Shown here piece by piece: positions 1 through 8,733 of a stretch of DNA of 64,000 nucleotides. Location: NCBI RefSeq assembly GCF_002113125.1, contig NZ_NEJP01000006.1:186001-250000 (forward strand). The letters run 5' to 3'. A program made the translations under genes and the position numbers. The notes under the pieces are model-generated. The model saw nothing but the letters and a program-made list of their open reading frames with translations. It did no database searches and was not told where the DNA came from. Positions within the stretch are counted from its first letter, which is position 1. Every line of letters starts with the position of its first letter. The DNA comes from Pseudomonas sp. B20(2017). Lineage in GTDB: Bacteria > Pseudomonadota > Gammaproteobacteria > Pseudomonadales > Pseudomonadaceae.

Positions 1-1451
1 TGACCTACGAGGACTGGCTGGCCAACGGCACCGATGCCTGGACCGTTGCCCTCGGTGTGCCGATCAAGCACGGCGTCATCACGCGCAGCACCAGACCTTC
101 GAACAGCCGCAACGTTGTCCAGTCGGCATTTCTGGGGGCCCTGCCCTCCGCAAGCGCAAAGCGCGAGGGCATGTCACTGCTCTCCTTCGATTCTTCGATG
201 GTTACCCGCAAGGGACCGCCCGCTCTGACCACGGATCAAGCCTATGCAATGACCGTGGTCATGGAGAACAACGGCAGCATCGGCCCGCGCCTCACCGATG
301 TAGAGAATGTGCGCGCAGGCGTGGCCCGAATCGTCCGGGAAGCTCCGAAGGTCTGGTATGGCAATCTTCCCGACGCAACCCGGCCCGACAAGTTGCGCAT
401 CGCCGTGTTCTCCCACGGCGGGCTGAACAACGAAGCCGCCTCGATCAAGCGCATTTGTGCGATGGCCCCGTACTTTCTCGAAAACGGCATCTATCCGTTA
501 TTCGTCACCTGGCGCACCGGGGTTCTGGAAACGCTGGTGGACATCGTCAAGGACACCTTGCCCGGCTTGTTCCCCGAGGCAGGCGGCTTCGGTGACATTT
601 TCAAAGTGGTCAAGGACAAGGCCGTCGAAGGCCTCGATCGCACGGTGGAAATGATCACCAAAAAACTCGGTGGCGACCAGTGGAGCCAGATGAAACAGAA
701 TGCCGAGGCCGCAGCGGTCAGCGGTTTCACGCCCCGTGGTCTCGTGGAAATGACCCTGAACCTGCAGGCGCTGGTCAATGATCTGGGCGCCGATAAAGTC
801 GAACTGCACCTGATCGGACATTCGGCGGGGTCACTGATCAACGGACATCTGATTCGCCTGCTCTGGGCCAGGCACCTGCCAATTGCAACCTCGACCCTGA
901 TGGCTCCCGCGTGCACCCTCGATTTTGCCAACCAGACTTATCGCAGTGTCATCGAAGGTGGCGGACTGCAACGCGATGATTTCCACATGCACATCATGTC
1001 CGACAAGCGCGAACAGGATGACAACGTCATCGGCGTCTATCACAAATCACTGCTTTATCTCGTCTCCCGTTCCTATGAGGAGTTGCAACGCATGCCGCTG
1101 CTGGGCATGGCCAAGAGTCTGGATGGCGCGTATCAGGATTTCAGCGACCCCAAACTCAGCGAATGGAACATCGCCGCGCAAGACATGACAACTCAATGGA
1201 ACGCTTTCTACTGGGACAACAACATTCCTGCCGGCTTTGCCGCGACCGGTAGTGGTCTCACGCACCCCCGGGCGTCAACCCTGCACATTTACAACGACCC
1301 GAAAATGACCTACGGGCCGCACACCAAGGCCGACACCTCGCATGGCGGATTCGATAACGATTTGAACGTGATGACCACCACACTCAAGACCATCCTAAGG
1401 CTCGACGCCGACGCCAGGCTGGATCAACCCTTCATCGACCTGGATTATTGA
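1..1451 (+). CDS. alpha/beta-hydrolase fold protein, 5' end cut by window
   Basis: The frame is open from the first bases of the window, so the true start lies to the left; the GTG at 57 is only an internal codon. At least 482 residues are visible. The nucleophile elbow GHSAGS (near base 820) and the earlier FSHGGLNN segment, which resembles an oxyanion-hole region, mark an alpha/beta-hydrolase (lipase/esterase-like). A late His (SHGGFDND) could complete the triad. No signal peptide can be judged. The N-terminal about 130 residues are not recognised. The stop is 17 bases before a LecA-like protein, which suggests one transcript. The hydrolase fold is well supported; the substrate is unknown. 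Confidence 0.8.
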   Translation, partial: TYEDWLANGTDAWTVALGVPIKHGVITRSTRPSNSRNVVQSAFLGALPSASAKREGMSLLSFDSSMVTRKGPPALTTDQAYAMTVVMENNGSIGPRLTDVENVRAGVARIVREAPKVWYGNLPDATRPDKLRIAVFSHGGLNNEAASIKRICAMAPYFLENGIYPLFVTWRTGVLETLVDIVKDTLPGLFPEAGGFGDIFKVVKDKAVEGLDRTVEMITKKLGGDQWSQMKQNAEAAAVSGFTPRGLVEMTLNLQALVNDLGADKVELHLIGHSAGSLINGHLIRLLWARHLPIATSTLMAPACTLDFANQTYRSVIEGGGLQRDDFHMHIMSDKREQDDNVIGVYHKSLLYLVSRSYEELQRMPLLGMAKSLDGAYQDFSDPKLSEWNIAAQDMTTQWNAFYWDNNIPAGFAATGSGLTHPRASTLHIYNDPKMTYGPHTKADTSHGGFDNDLNVMTTTLKTILRLDADARLDQPFIDLDY

Positions 1452-1467
1452 GCTACGGAGAGCGCTC

Positions 1468-1887
1468 ATGGCTCCTTCAGTCATCGCGCCACCGGGCGCT
1501 CAGACGTTGCTGCACAGTGTGCAGATTCAGGCGAATGACCCCTGGTGCCCGACACCGGTAATGCTTGCCGCCGGGCAACGCTATTTCTTCCGAGCCAGCG
1601 GCCAGTGGTTCGACTGGCACGAAGAACACAACGTCAACGGCGCGGCCGTCCCGAAGCTGAAACTGTTTCTGCCACTCATCAGGTGCAAGGCACAAGGTGC
1701 CACATGGTTCACCCTGATCGGTTCGATCGACAAGGATTCGCACAGTTTTTTTCCCATCGGTGATGGCAGCCGCTGGCCGAACGGCTGGGTCGCACCGGCC
1801 AGCGGACAACTCAGGTGCTTCGCCAACGACGTGCGGTTGATGTATCGCAACAACACGGGTGCGATCACCCTGCAGGTCTGGACCTGA
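1468..1887 (+). CDS. LecA-like (PA-I galactophilic lectin fold) small protein
   Basis: This 139-residue protein has no signal peptide. From about residue 75 the order of segments (a hydrophobic LIGSI strand, then RWPNGWVAP, then a strand ending in N-D-V, then YRNNTGAITLQV) recalls the C-terminal half of P. aeruginosa LecA, where a WVAP-like turn and an N-D-V loop help bind calcium and galactose. The remainder is more divergent and richer in Trp and His. A GGAG ribosome site precedes the ATG. It sits between two hydrolases, so it may be a carbohydrate-binding partner. The family call rests on motif resemblance read by eye. Confidence 0.6.
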   Translation: MAPSVIAPPGAQTLLHSVQIQANDPWCPTPVMLAAGQRYFFRASGQWFDWHEEHNVNGAAVPKLKLFLPLIRCKAQGATWFTLIGSIDKDSHSFFPIGDGSRWPNGWVAPASGQLRCFANDVRLMYRNNTGAITLQVWT

Positions 1888-2027
1888 GCACCTTCCCTGG
1901 CGCTATGCAGAAGTGCTGAACAGTCTGGACGTAGCAGCACCCTGAGGAAGTCGTTCGGACTCAATGAATGGAGCCGGCAACGCGCCGGTTCCCGAACGTT
2001 TCTTCCGACAAAAAAGAGACTGCCGAG

Positions 2028-3101
2028 ATGAATTACGAAAGTGAAGACGCACTGGCAAAAATCAACCTGGCCATCTGGCAACACGAGCAGCCCGCACAAA
2101 AAATGGCACCGGGCGCCGCCGGGGGATTCTTCTTTGGTTCCGATGGTGTGGATGTAGTTGCCCAAGGAGATTCCTGGTTCGACTACTTGCCAGGGGTGGA
2201 CATCATCAAATGGCTCAAGCTGACATCCGGCTACAAGATCAAGAACTTCGCCACGGGCGGCGACACCCTGGAAAACATGGTGTACGGCACTGAAATCAAA
2301 GAAGGATCATGGACCCGGAAACCGACGGAATTCGTCGAGGTACTGGCAGAAATCAAACGCACGAAACCGGCGTTCTTTCTGTTTTCGGCCGGTGGCAACG
2401 ACATCGCCGGGGACGAGTTCGCATCGTTTCTGAACCATGCCGACAGTTCGCCTCCTTCTCTGCTGCGAACCGCGTACGTCACCGACATCATCGACCGGGT
2501 GTTTCGAGGTGGTTACGAAGACATGATCAAGAAGGTCAAGGCTGCCAGCCCCAAGACCAGAATCATCTTCCACGGCTACGGCCGCGCCATTCCGACCGGT
2601 AAAGGTGTGGTCAACATCGGCAACTATCGCTTCATCGGACCGTGGATCCGTCCGTCGCTGACCCGCAAGAACATTCTCGACCCGCAGGTGCAGCGCAAGA
2701 TCGTGGCGGACTTTATCGATCAACTCAACGTGATGCTCCAGTCAGTCGCCAACAGCTATCAAGACGTCTATTTCCTCGACCTGAGAAACTTGATCAACGA
2801 CGATGACTGGATCAACGAACTGCATCTGAATGCACTCGCATACAAACGTGTGGCGCAGGTGTTCGAGAATAAAATGGACGCACTGTTATCACCGAAACTG
2901 GCGGCCATCCAGACGAAAGCCAAGGCGGTCGCACAGGCGTCGTTCCAGCTGCTTGAGCAATCGTTGGCGAGCACCCAACCGGGGGCGCCGGCCCAGGCTC
3001 ATCGTGCGGCAGCTGCGCCACCACCGGCCATCAAGCACACACGAAGCCGCAAAGCAGAGTCGGCGAAAGCCAAATCGACGACCCGGCGCAAAGGCAAGTG
3101 A
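2028..3101 (+). CDS. SGNH/GDSL-type hydrolase
   Basis: About 357 residues counted from ATG 2028; an in-frame ATG at 1968 is also possible, but 2028 has a GAGA-type ribosome site. The SGNH blocks are visible: GDSW with the catalytic Ser near residue 48, a Gly in the GGDTLEN segment (block II), GGNDIAGDE (block III Asn) and ELHLN near residue 265 (block V, catalytic His). The C-terminal about 50 residues are rich in Ala, Pro, Lys and Arg and look disordered. There is no signal peptide. It is likely an esterase or carbohydrate deacetylase. It follows the LecA-like gene after about 140 bases and ends at a strong hairpin. Confidence 0.85.
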   Translation: MNYESEDALAKINLAIWQHEQPAQKMAPGAAGGFFFGSDGVDVVAQGDSWFDYLPGVDIIKWLKLTSGYKIKNFATGGDTLENMVYGTEIKEGSWTRKPTEFVEVLAEIKRTKPAFFLFSAGGNDIAGDEFASFLNHADSSPPSLLRTAYVTDIIDRVFRGGYEDMIKKVKAASPKTRIIFHGYGRAIPTGKGVVNIGNYRFIGPWIRPSLTRKNILDPQVQRKIVADFIDQLNVMLQSVANSYQDVYFLDLRNLINDDDWINELHLNALAYKRVAQVFENKMDALLSPKLAAIQTKAKAVAQASFQLLEQSLASTQPGAPAQAHRAAAAPPPAIKHTRSRKAESAKAKSTTRRKGK

Positions 3102-3108
3102 GCATCAA

Positions 3109-3139
3109 CCGGCCGCCCTCTGCGGGCGGCCGGTTGCGT
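3109..3139. terminator. GC-rich hairpin after the SGNH hydrolase gene
   Basis: An 11-bp perfect stem (ACCGGCCGCCC with its complement) around a 5-base loop lies between the convergent SGNH and DUF427 genes. The T tract is poor, so it may work as a bidirectional terminator or as an mRNA 3' stabiliser. Confidence 0.65.
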
Positions 3140-3508
3140 TCAGACCTCGGTATCCAGCAATTCGAATTTCACCTGATCAGGGTAAAACGCAACATAGTCC
3201 TTGATTTGACTGACTGATATTTTCGGATGCTCGTATGTCCACACCGCATTTGCCCCTTCATGCCCCGGAACCTGCAGACTGAAGTAATTGGCATCGCCCT
3301 TGTACGGGCAGTAGGTGGTGTGGTCGGTGCGGGCGAAGTACTTCTCGTCGATGTCTTCGCGGGGGATGTAGTAGACCGGCGGGTAATTGGCTTCGAGCAG
3401 GACCAGCGCTCGGGCCGAGGCGGCGACCTGTATGCCGTGGAATCTCACAAGCAGGCAGCCTGGCTGCTCGGCGATGGTGATGACGGGACTGGGGCCGGAA
3501 GTTTTCAT
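3140..3508 (-). CDS. DUF427 domain protein
   Basis: 122 residues from ATG 3508, which has an AGGAG site six bases upstream; a longer frame to 3568 lacks such a site. The order of features fits DUF427: an SARALVLLEANYPPVYYIPR segment near the start, then a TYCPYKGDANYF motif and a C-terminal VAFYPDQV. The family is widespread and cytosolic, and its function is unsettled. It stands alone between the SGNH gene and the serralysin gene, with a terminator on each side. Confidence 0.85.
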   Translation of the reverse strand: MKTSGPSPVITIAEQPGCLLVRFHGIQVAASARALVLLEANYPPVYYIPREDIDEKYFARTDHTTYCPYKGDANYFSLQVPGHEGANAVWTYEHPKISVSQIKDYVAFYPDQVKFELLDTEV

Positions 3509-3602
3509 CGGTTTCTCCTGACTGCGGCGAAGAGAGCGCTTCAGGTATAACCCATGCGACCGGATCACGCCGGGTTCGCAGCCGAACGGTTTTTCCGCTC
3601 AT

Positions 3603-3638
3603 AAAAAAACGCAGCCTGTGAAGGGCTGCGTTTTTTTT
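3603..3638. terminator. Intrinsic terminator of the serralysin gene (bidirectional)
   Basis: The stem CGCAGCC/GGCTGCG is flanked by A7 on one side and T8 on the other, 10 bases past the serralysin stop. It can terminate in either direction. Confidence 0.9.
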
Positions 3639-3647
3639 GGACTCAGA

Positions 3648-5054
3648 TCACGCGACTATATCGGTCGCCACAGCCTGCCCCACCACACCCACGGCGAAGT
3701 CCACCGCGCCCTGGCCTGTGAGGTCGATCATCAGGCTGGTCTGGTTGGTCTGTTCGAAGTAAGTGAGGATCGCGTCGCCGGCGTGCCCGGTGAAGCCGCT
3801 GACGAAGTTCAGCGTGGCCGCGCCGGTGGCGAACCCGGCGATGCCCGACAGGTCGATCTTGTCCACGCCGCTGGTGAAATCCATGATCCAGTCCGGTGCG
3901 GTCATGGTCGAGTCGCTGGCCGCGCCGAACACGAAGGTGTCCGCACCGTCACCGCCCCACAGCGAATCACCGCCGCCACCGCCGTAAATGATGTCGTTGC
4001 CCGCGCCACCGATCAGGTCGTTGGCCGCCGCGTTGCCGATCAGCAGGTCATTGCCCGAGCCACCAATCGCGTTTTCCACGGTCACGCCGTGGGCGATGGA
4101 CACGTTGCCCACCAGACCGCCGACATCGGAGAACGAGCCTTCGTTGAGGTTGATCTTCTGGTTCTGGCTGAAGCCGGAGAAATCCAACGTGTCGTTGCCG
4201 CCGCCGTCCCACACTGAGAACACCACTTTGGAGGTGTTCGACGTGACGCTGTAGAAGTCGCGATCAGCGTTGGAGTTGAAGCCGTATACGGTGTTGTCGG
4301 CACGGGTCTCGAAGTTGGCGCCGTAGAGTTTCTGCACCGCGACGATGTCATCCATCAGCGGCGCCGAGGCGTAGGCGCCGCTGCCGTCCTTGCTGAAGTT
4401 CTGGTCGGTGTTGGCTTCGCTCCAGTAGCTCATCAGGCTGTAGCCGCGGGTGTCTTCGGCGTATTTGGCGTCGCCGTAGGTCGGGTTGCCGTTGCCGGCG
4501 TTGTAGGCGCCCGGGTGCGACAGGCCGAGGGTGTGGCCGATTTCGTGGGTCAGGGTCTGACGCCCGTAGTTGTTGGTGTCCGGGGTCTTGTTGACCTGGT
4601 ACTGATCGTTGATCAGGTACCACGACTGGCCGTCGTAGCTGCTGCCCTGCGGCAGATAGGCGAACGCAGCGCCGCCGGTGCTGACATCGTAGTTGCCGAA
4701 GGTCATGTGACCGTCGCCACCCTTGCCTTCGGTGAAGGTCACGTTGGCCACGTCCGACCACGATTGCATCGCCAGCACGGCCTGCGCTTTCTGCTGGGCG
4801 CTGAACTCGCTGAAGTTGCCGAGTTTCGGGTTGTAGTTCGACGGTTTGTCGGTCAGGAAGGTGTAGGTCAGATCAATCTTGCCGTCGGCATTCTTGTCCT
4901 GCCACGACATGCCCTTGCGCAGGATTTCGTCGGCAGCCTGGTCGGCGGTGAACGACGGCTTGCCGTTGACGGTCCCGGTGCCACGGTCGTACAGGTGGCT
5001 GAAGGTGTCGACGGCGGTGAAGGCGCTGCTGGCCTGGGAGGAAGGTTGCGACAT
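3648..5054 (-). CDS. aprA: Serralysin-type secreted zinc metalloprotease (AprA-like)
   Basis: 468 residues from ATG 5054, typical for the family; the frame continues upstream to 5168 but serralysins start at MSxx like this one. The zinc site [11 protein letters not shown] has H170, E171, H174 and H180, and the Met-turn SLMSYW has M208 and the Tyr ligand Y210. Glycine-rich GGxGND RTX calcium repeats follow at about residues 325-375. The C-terminus ends in D-I-V-A, like a type I secretion signal. There is no N-terminal signal peptide, as expected for export by AprDEF. No inhibitor gene or AprDEF genes are next to it; it is transcribed alone, so it must use an exporter encoded elsewhere. Confidence 0.95.
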   Translation of the reverse strand: MSQPSSQASSAFTAVDTFSHLYDRGTGTVNGKPSFTADQAADEILRKGMSWQDKNADGKIDLTYTFLTDKPSNYNPKLGNFSEFSAQQKAQAVLAMQSWSDVANVTFTEGKGGDGHMTFGNYDVSTGGAAFAYLPQGSSYDGQSWYLINDQYQVNKTPDTNNYGRQTLTHEIGHTLGLSHPGAYNAGNGNPTYGDAKYAEDTRGYSLMSYWSEANTDQNFSKDGSGAYASAPLMDDIVAVQKLYGANFETRADNTVYGFNSNADRDFYSVTSNTSKVVFSVWDGGGNDTLDFSGFSQNQKINLNEGSFSDVGGLVGNVSIAHGVTVENAIGGSGNDLLIGNAAANDLIGGAGNDIIYGGGGGDSLWGGDGADTFVFGAASDSTMTAPDWIMDFTSGVDKIDLSGIAGFATGAATLNFVSGFTGHAGDAILTYFEQTNQTSLMIDLTGQGAVDFAVGVVGQAVATDIVA

Positions 5055-5238
5055 GGTGTACGTCCTTGTTTCTAAAGAGTCAGTGTCAGACAGAAAAGCG
5101 GCGATCTTCTGGCGAGATCGTCCTGTCACTCGCCCTGTGAGGCAGATTGAACCTGCCACAGCCGCCAACGGGGGCGCTAATCAATTTCTCGATAGCGTCC
5201 CGGATTGCCACGACGCGGGCTGTCATGACCGGCAATCT

Positions 5239-5266
5239 TTTTATCTGTATATCCATACAGATAAAA
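5239..5266. promoter_or_regulatory. LexA-type palindrome upstream of topB
   Basis: Arms TTTTATCTGTAT and ATACAGATAAAA are perfectly complementary over 12 bp around ATCC. The core at 5245-5260, CTGTATATCCATACAG, fits the gammaproteobacterial LexA form CTGT-N8-ACAG with the favoured TATA flanks. It lies about 70 bases before the topB start and about 185 bases before the divergent aprA start. Confidence 0.75.
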
Positions 5267-5332
5267 GTTGCCCGTTCGCCCGAGTCAGGCCATCCTGTAC
5301 GCCTCTTCGGGCAATGATCGACGACGGTGGAT

Positions 5333-7276
5333 ATGCGGCTGTACCTCTGTGAAAAACCTTCCCAGGCCAAGGATATTGCGGCCGTGCTCGGCGCAAAGCG
5401 TCGCGGCGATGGCTGCTGGCTGGGAACGGACGTCACGGTGACCTGGTGCATCGGCCACTTGCTGGAAACCGCCCCGCCGGATGCCTACGACGCCAAATAC
5501 AAACGCTGGGTGCTGACCGACCTGCCGATCATCCCCGACAAGTGGAAAATGACCGTCAAGCCGCGTACCGCCAGCCAGTACAAGGCGGTCAAGCGCCTGC
5601 TCGGCGAGGCCAGCGAACTGATCATCGCCACCGACGCCGACCGTGAAGGCGAGATGATCGCGCGTGAGCTGGTTGAGCACTGTCGCTATCGCGGGCCGAT
5701 CCGCCGCTTGTGGCTGTCGGCGCTGGACGAAGCCTCGATTCGCAAGGCGTTAGCGGCGCTCAAACCGGGGGCTGAAACCTTCAGCCTGTATCACTCGGCA
5801 CTGGGGCGCTCGCGGGCGGACTGGCTGATCGGGATGAACATGAGTCGCCTGTTCACCCTGCTCGGCCGGCAATCGGGCTATCAAGGCGTGTTGCCGGTGG
5901 GCCGGGTACAAACACCGACCCTGCGGCTGGTGGTGGATCGCGACCGCAGCATCGCCGATTTCGTACCGGTCGCGTACTGGGCCATCGACGTGCAACTGCT
6001 GCATCACGGCACGCCGTTCATGGCGCAATGGCGTGCACCGAACGATGCCTGTGACGATCAGGATCGCTGCCTGAATCAGGCCCTCGCCCAGCAAGCGGCC
6101 GCCGCCATCAGCAGCGCTGCCAGCGCCCGGGTGGTCAAGCTGCGCACCGAACGCATGCGCGAAGTGGCGCCCCTGCCCTTCGATCTGGGCACCTTGCAGG
6201 AAGTCTGCTCGAAGAAACTCGGCCTCGGTGCCCAGGAAACCCTCGACATTGCCCAGGCCCTCTACGAAACCTACAAAGTCATCACCTACCCGCGCAGCGA
6301 TTGCGGCTACCTGCCCCTGAGCCAGCACAGCGAGGCGCCGGGGATTCTCGCGGCGTTGCGTCAGGCCGACCCGAGCCTGGAAGCCTTGCGCGATCACCTG
6401 GAGCCGCAACGCCGCTCCCGCGCCTGGAACGACGCCAAGGTCAGCGCCCACCACGGCATCATCCCGACCGCTGCCGCGAAAAATCTCGAACGCCTGACCG
6501 GCAAGCACCGCGCGGTCTACACGCTGATTCGCGCGCGTTATCTGGCGCAGTTCCTGCCCAATCACGAATACGATCGCACCCAGACCGATTTCGATTGCGC
6601 CGGGGAAGCCTTGCGCGCGGTTGGCAAGCAGATCATCGAGCCGGGCTGGAAACGCGCGTTGCCCGAAGCGCTGGCCCCGGCCAAGGGTCGTGAAGCCCCC
6701 GCGCCACAGACATTGCCCACGCTGACCCAAGGCGCCGAGTGCGCCATCGCGGACGTGAAACTCAAGGACCTGTGGACGCAGCCGCCAAAACCCTACACCG
6801 AAGGCGACCTGATCAAGGCGATGAAGAACGTCGCCAAACTGGTGGAAGATCCGCTGCTCAAGCAGAAGCTCAAGGACACCACCGGCATCGGCACCGAAGC
6901 CACCCGCGCCTCGATCATTCAAGGGCTGCTGGATCGCGGTTATCTGGTGAAGAACGGCAAGGCCCTGTCCGCCACACCCGCCGCGTTCAGCCTGATCGAC
7001 GCCGTGCCGCGCGCAATTGCCGACCCCGGCACCACGGCGATCTGGGAGCAGGCGCTGGACATGGTGCAGAGCGGCGAGATGAGTCTTGAAGAGTTCGTCA
7101 CCAAACAGGCCGCGTGGATGAGCAAGCAAGTGACCCGATGCGCCGGGCTGAGTCTGACCATCAGTGGCCCGCCACCTGCCGGCAAGGCCGCTGCGCCATG
7201 GAAGAACAAACGCAAGTCCACTCGGCGCAAAACCACCGGAACCAGCAAGCGTGCGGTGAAACCGGCAGCCAAATAG
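5333..7276 (+). CDS. topB: DNA topoisomerase III
   Basis: 647 residues from ATG 5333 (MRLYLCEKPSQA); a GTG two codons earlier is less likely. It is a type IA topoisomerase that decatenates DNA. The TOPRIM domain shows the first acidic residue in CEKPSQA and the DxDxE motif in ATDADREGE. The active-site Tyr lies in the ITYPRSD motif near residue 320, followed by HHGIIPT and the GIGTEATRA block typical of TopB. The C-terminal about 50 residues are Lys/Arg-rich, as in other TopB proteins. Length matches the E. coli enzyme. An upstream LexA-type palindrome suggests DNA-damage control. Confidence 0.97.
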   Translation: MRLYLCEKPSQAKDIAAVLGAKRRGDGCWLGTDVTVTWCIGHLLETAPPDAYDAKYKRWVLTDLPIIPDKWKMTVKPRTASQYKAVKRLLGEASELIIATDADREGEMIARELVEHCRYRGPIRRLWLSALDEASIRKALAALKPGAETFSLYHSALGRSRADWLIGMNMSRLFTLLGRQSGYQGVLPVGRVQTPTLRLVVDRDRSIADFVPVAYWAIDVQLLHHGTPFMAQWRAPNDACDDQDRCLNQALAQQAAAAISSAASARVVKLRTERMREVAPLPFDLGTLQEVCSKKLGLGAQETLDIAQALYETYKVITYPRSDCGYLPLSQHSEAPGILAALRQADPSLEALRDHLEPQRRSRAWNDAKVSAHHGIIPTAAAKNLERLTGKHRAVYTLIRARYLAQFLPNHEYDRTQTDFDCAGEALRAVGKQIIEPGWKRALPEALAPAKGREAPAPQTLPTLTQGAECAIADVKLKDLWTQPPKPYTEGDLIKAMKNVAKLVEDPLLKQKLKDTTGIGTEATRASIIQGLLDRGYLVKNGKALSATPAAFSLIDAVPRAIADPGTTAIWEQALDMVQSGEMSLEEFVTKQAAWMSKQVTRCAGLSLTISGPPPAGKAAAPWKNKRKSTRRKTTGTSKRAVKPAAK

Positions 7277-7323
7277 CCCGCTACGCGCTACTGTTTCTGC
7301 AGTGATGGTCAGGAGGCAGCCGC

Positions 7324-7827
7324 ATGTCTGTCATCGAACTGCGTGTCGCCCGGCGCGACGAACTGGATACCCTCGAAAACCTGATGCAGTTCTACACCTA
7401 CGACTTCAGCGAGTGGCTGCCGCTGAAGCTCGGTGGCCATGGTTTCTTTCCGATCCAGTTGAAAGGCGATTACTGGCGCCAGCCGGCGACCCGGCCGTTC
7501 CTGATCCATGTGGACGGCGAACTGGCGGGGTTCGTGACCGTGGATGACCACATCCTCATCGAAGGCGCCGACTACAACATCGGCTACTTCTTCGTCAGCC
7601 GGCGCTGGCGTGGCCAAGGCGTCGCGCAGTTTGTCGCCTCTGCCCTCTTGAGCCACTTGCCCGGTCGATGGCAGATTTTCCATGTCGACGCCAACCGGCC
7701 TGCACAGCGGTTCTGGGCCCGGCTCATCCCCGAGCTGAGCGGCGGCGACTTTACCCGCCAGACCAAAACAGTGGACGGCTATCCCTGCACGTTCTACTGC
7801 CTGCGCAGCCTTTCTCCCGCTGCCTGA
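7324..7827 (+). CDS. GNAT-family N-acetyltransferase
   Basis: 167 residues; an AGGAGG site sits 7 bases before ATG 7324. The acetyl-CoA loop appears as SRRWRGQGVAQFV near residue 100, preceded by a beta-strand and followed by VDANRPAQRFWARL, the usual GNAT order. An N-terminal YTYDFSEW segment occurs in a broad group of uncharacterised Pseudomonas acetyltransferases. The substrate cannot be told. It follows topB after 47 bases and may be co-transcribed with it. Confidence 0.85.
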   Translation: MSVIELRVARRDELDTLENLMQFYTYDFSEWLPLKLGGHGFFPIQLKGDYWRQPATRPFLIHVDGELAGFVTVDDHILIEGADYNIGYFFVSRRWRGQGVAQFVASALLSHLPGRWQIFHVDANRPAQRFWARLIPELSGGDFTRQTKTVDGYPCTFYCLRSLSPAA

Positions 7828-7872
7828 AAGGCGCTTTTTTCATTCCAGAATGACTTTGTCCGACAATATGTA

Positions 7873-8163
7873 GTGACCAAAAATAATCACTACAAAACCG
7901 TTGACGGCGTCGTTTGGCTTTTGCATGATGCAGACGTCTCCCCGATCGGGAGCACTGGCAACACGCTTGAGCAAGCTCGTCTGACCGCCGAGCTGTTTTT
8001 TCCGGATACACGCTGCCCACAAGGCAGATTGAAGAAGCTGACCTGGCCTGAACGTCCAGTACAAGGACGAGAAGCGCTGGCGAAAATTCTCAAGACGCTT
8101 GTGGTCGACCGTAAAAACGTCGTCAAGGAGCCTCCCGGTTTTCGCTGCTTCTCCTCGTTGTGA
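7873..8163 (+). CDS. Hypothetical protein, 96 residues
   Basis: The frame opens with GTG 7873 without a clear ribosome site and has no in-frame ATG. The predicted protein is soluble and basic, with a phrase VDGVVWLLHDADVSPIG and a Lys/Arg-rich second half; I do not recognise a family. Base composition is lower in GC than the neighbours. A minus-strand frame (7840-8268) covers the same bases and cannot be fully excluded as the coding one. Confidence 0.4.
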   Translation: MTKNNHYKTVDGVVWLLHDADVSPIGSTGNTLEQARLTAELFFPDTRCPQGRLKKLTWPERPVQGREALAKILKTLVVDRKNVVKEPPGFRCFSSL

Positions 8164-8338
8164 CGCTATTGCGTAGCAGTTATTCAACACGACTACATGC
8201 AACAGACGCATGACCCCGTACTTCACACGGGCGACCGCTGACGTCCTGGTTTCGGTGCCAGGGATCAACTAACCGATGGGCTACCTGTATTAGCGAATCA
8301 ACTTTGAAAGATCACCAGACTGGTCAAGGGGCAATATC

Positions 8339-8668
8339 ATGAATCTGAACAATCAACCTACTATCGAAGAACTGGCTCGTATGTTCGCTGCGCAAAAAGA
8401 CAGCCACGACAGCCATATTCTGTGGATCAGCAAGTCGGGTCAGGTCCATATCGACTGCCTGTCGCCCCATGCTGGTGAAGAAGAGTTCGACCGGAACAAC
8501 CAGAACCTGCTGGCCCGCCTGAAGATGTACCGCCGCGGCCACGGCTATGTCGGCAAGAAAGCCGCGGCCGACAAGGACTTCATCGGTAATGTTCTGCAGA
8601 CGCTGAAACAGGCGTGGGACTCGATGCAGAACAACAACGAAGTTCGGGTGATTGATCGGTTCTGCTGA
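8339..8668 (+). CDS. Conserved small protein, 109 residues, unknown function
   Basis: It starts at ATG 8339 with an AAGGGG site in front and is followed by a strong terminator. The protein is soluble: an N-terminal helix TIEELARMFAAQ, a strand-like ILWISKSGQVHID segment, and a C-terminal helical half with RRGHGYVGKKAA. No signal peptide or membrane segment. I know no function for it. Its own ribosome site and terminator argue that it is a real single-gene unit. Confidence 0.75.
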   Translation: MNLNNQPTIEELARMFAAQKDSHDSHILWISKSGQVHIDCLSPHAGEEEFDRNNQNLLARLKMYRRGHGYVGKKAAADKDFIGNVLQTLKQAWDSMQNNNEVRVIDRFC

Positions 8669-8699
8669 TCGGCGAATCAACTTCTCTTGATTGCAAATG

Positions 8700-8733
8700 A
8701 AAACCGCCCCTTTCAAAGGGGCGGTTTTTTTTC
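8700..8733. terminator. Intrinsic terminator between convergent genes
   Basis: AAACCGCCCCTTTCAAAGGGGCGGTTT forms a long GC stem followed by T8 on the + strand. The stop codon of the minus-strand lipoprotein gene (8713-8715) lies inside the hairpin, so the terminator is partly coding. Confidence 0.9.

Noticed and set aside
5750..7129. A 459-codon minus-strand frame over topB
   Set aside because: Shadow of TopB in high-GC DNA.
7840..8268. A 142-codon minus-strand frame opposite the 96-residue hypothetical
   Set aside because: No ribosome site or known domain; kept as an alternative in the note to the + strand gene rather than as a feature.
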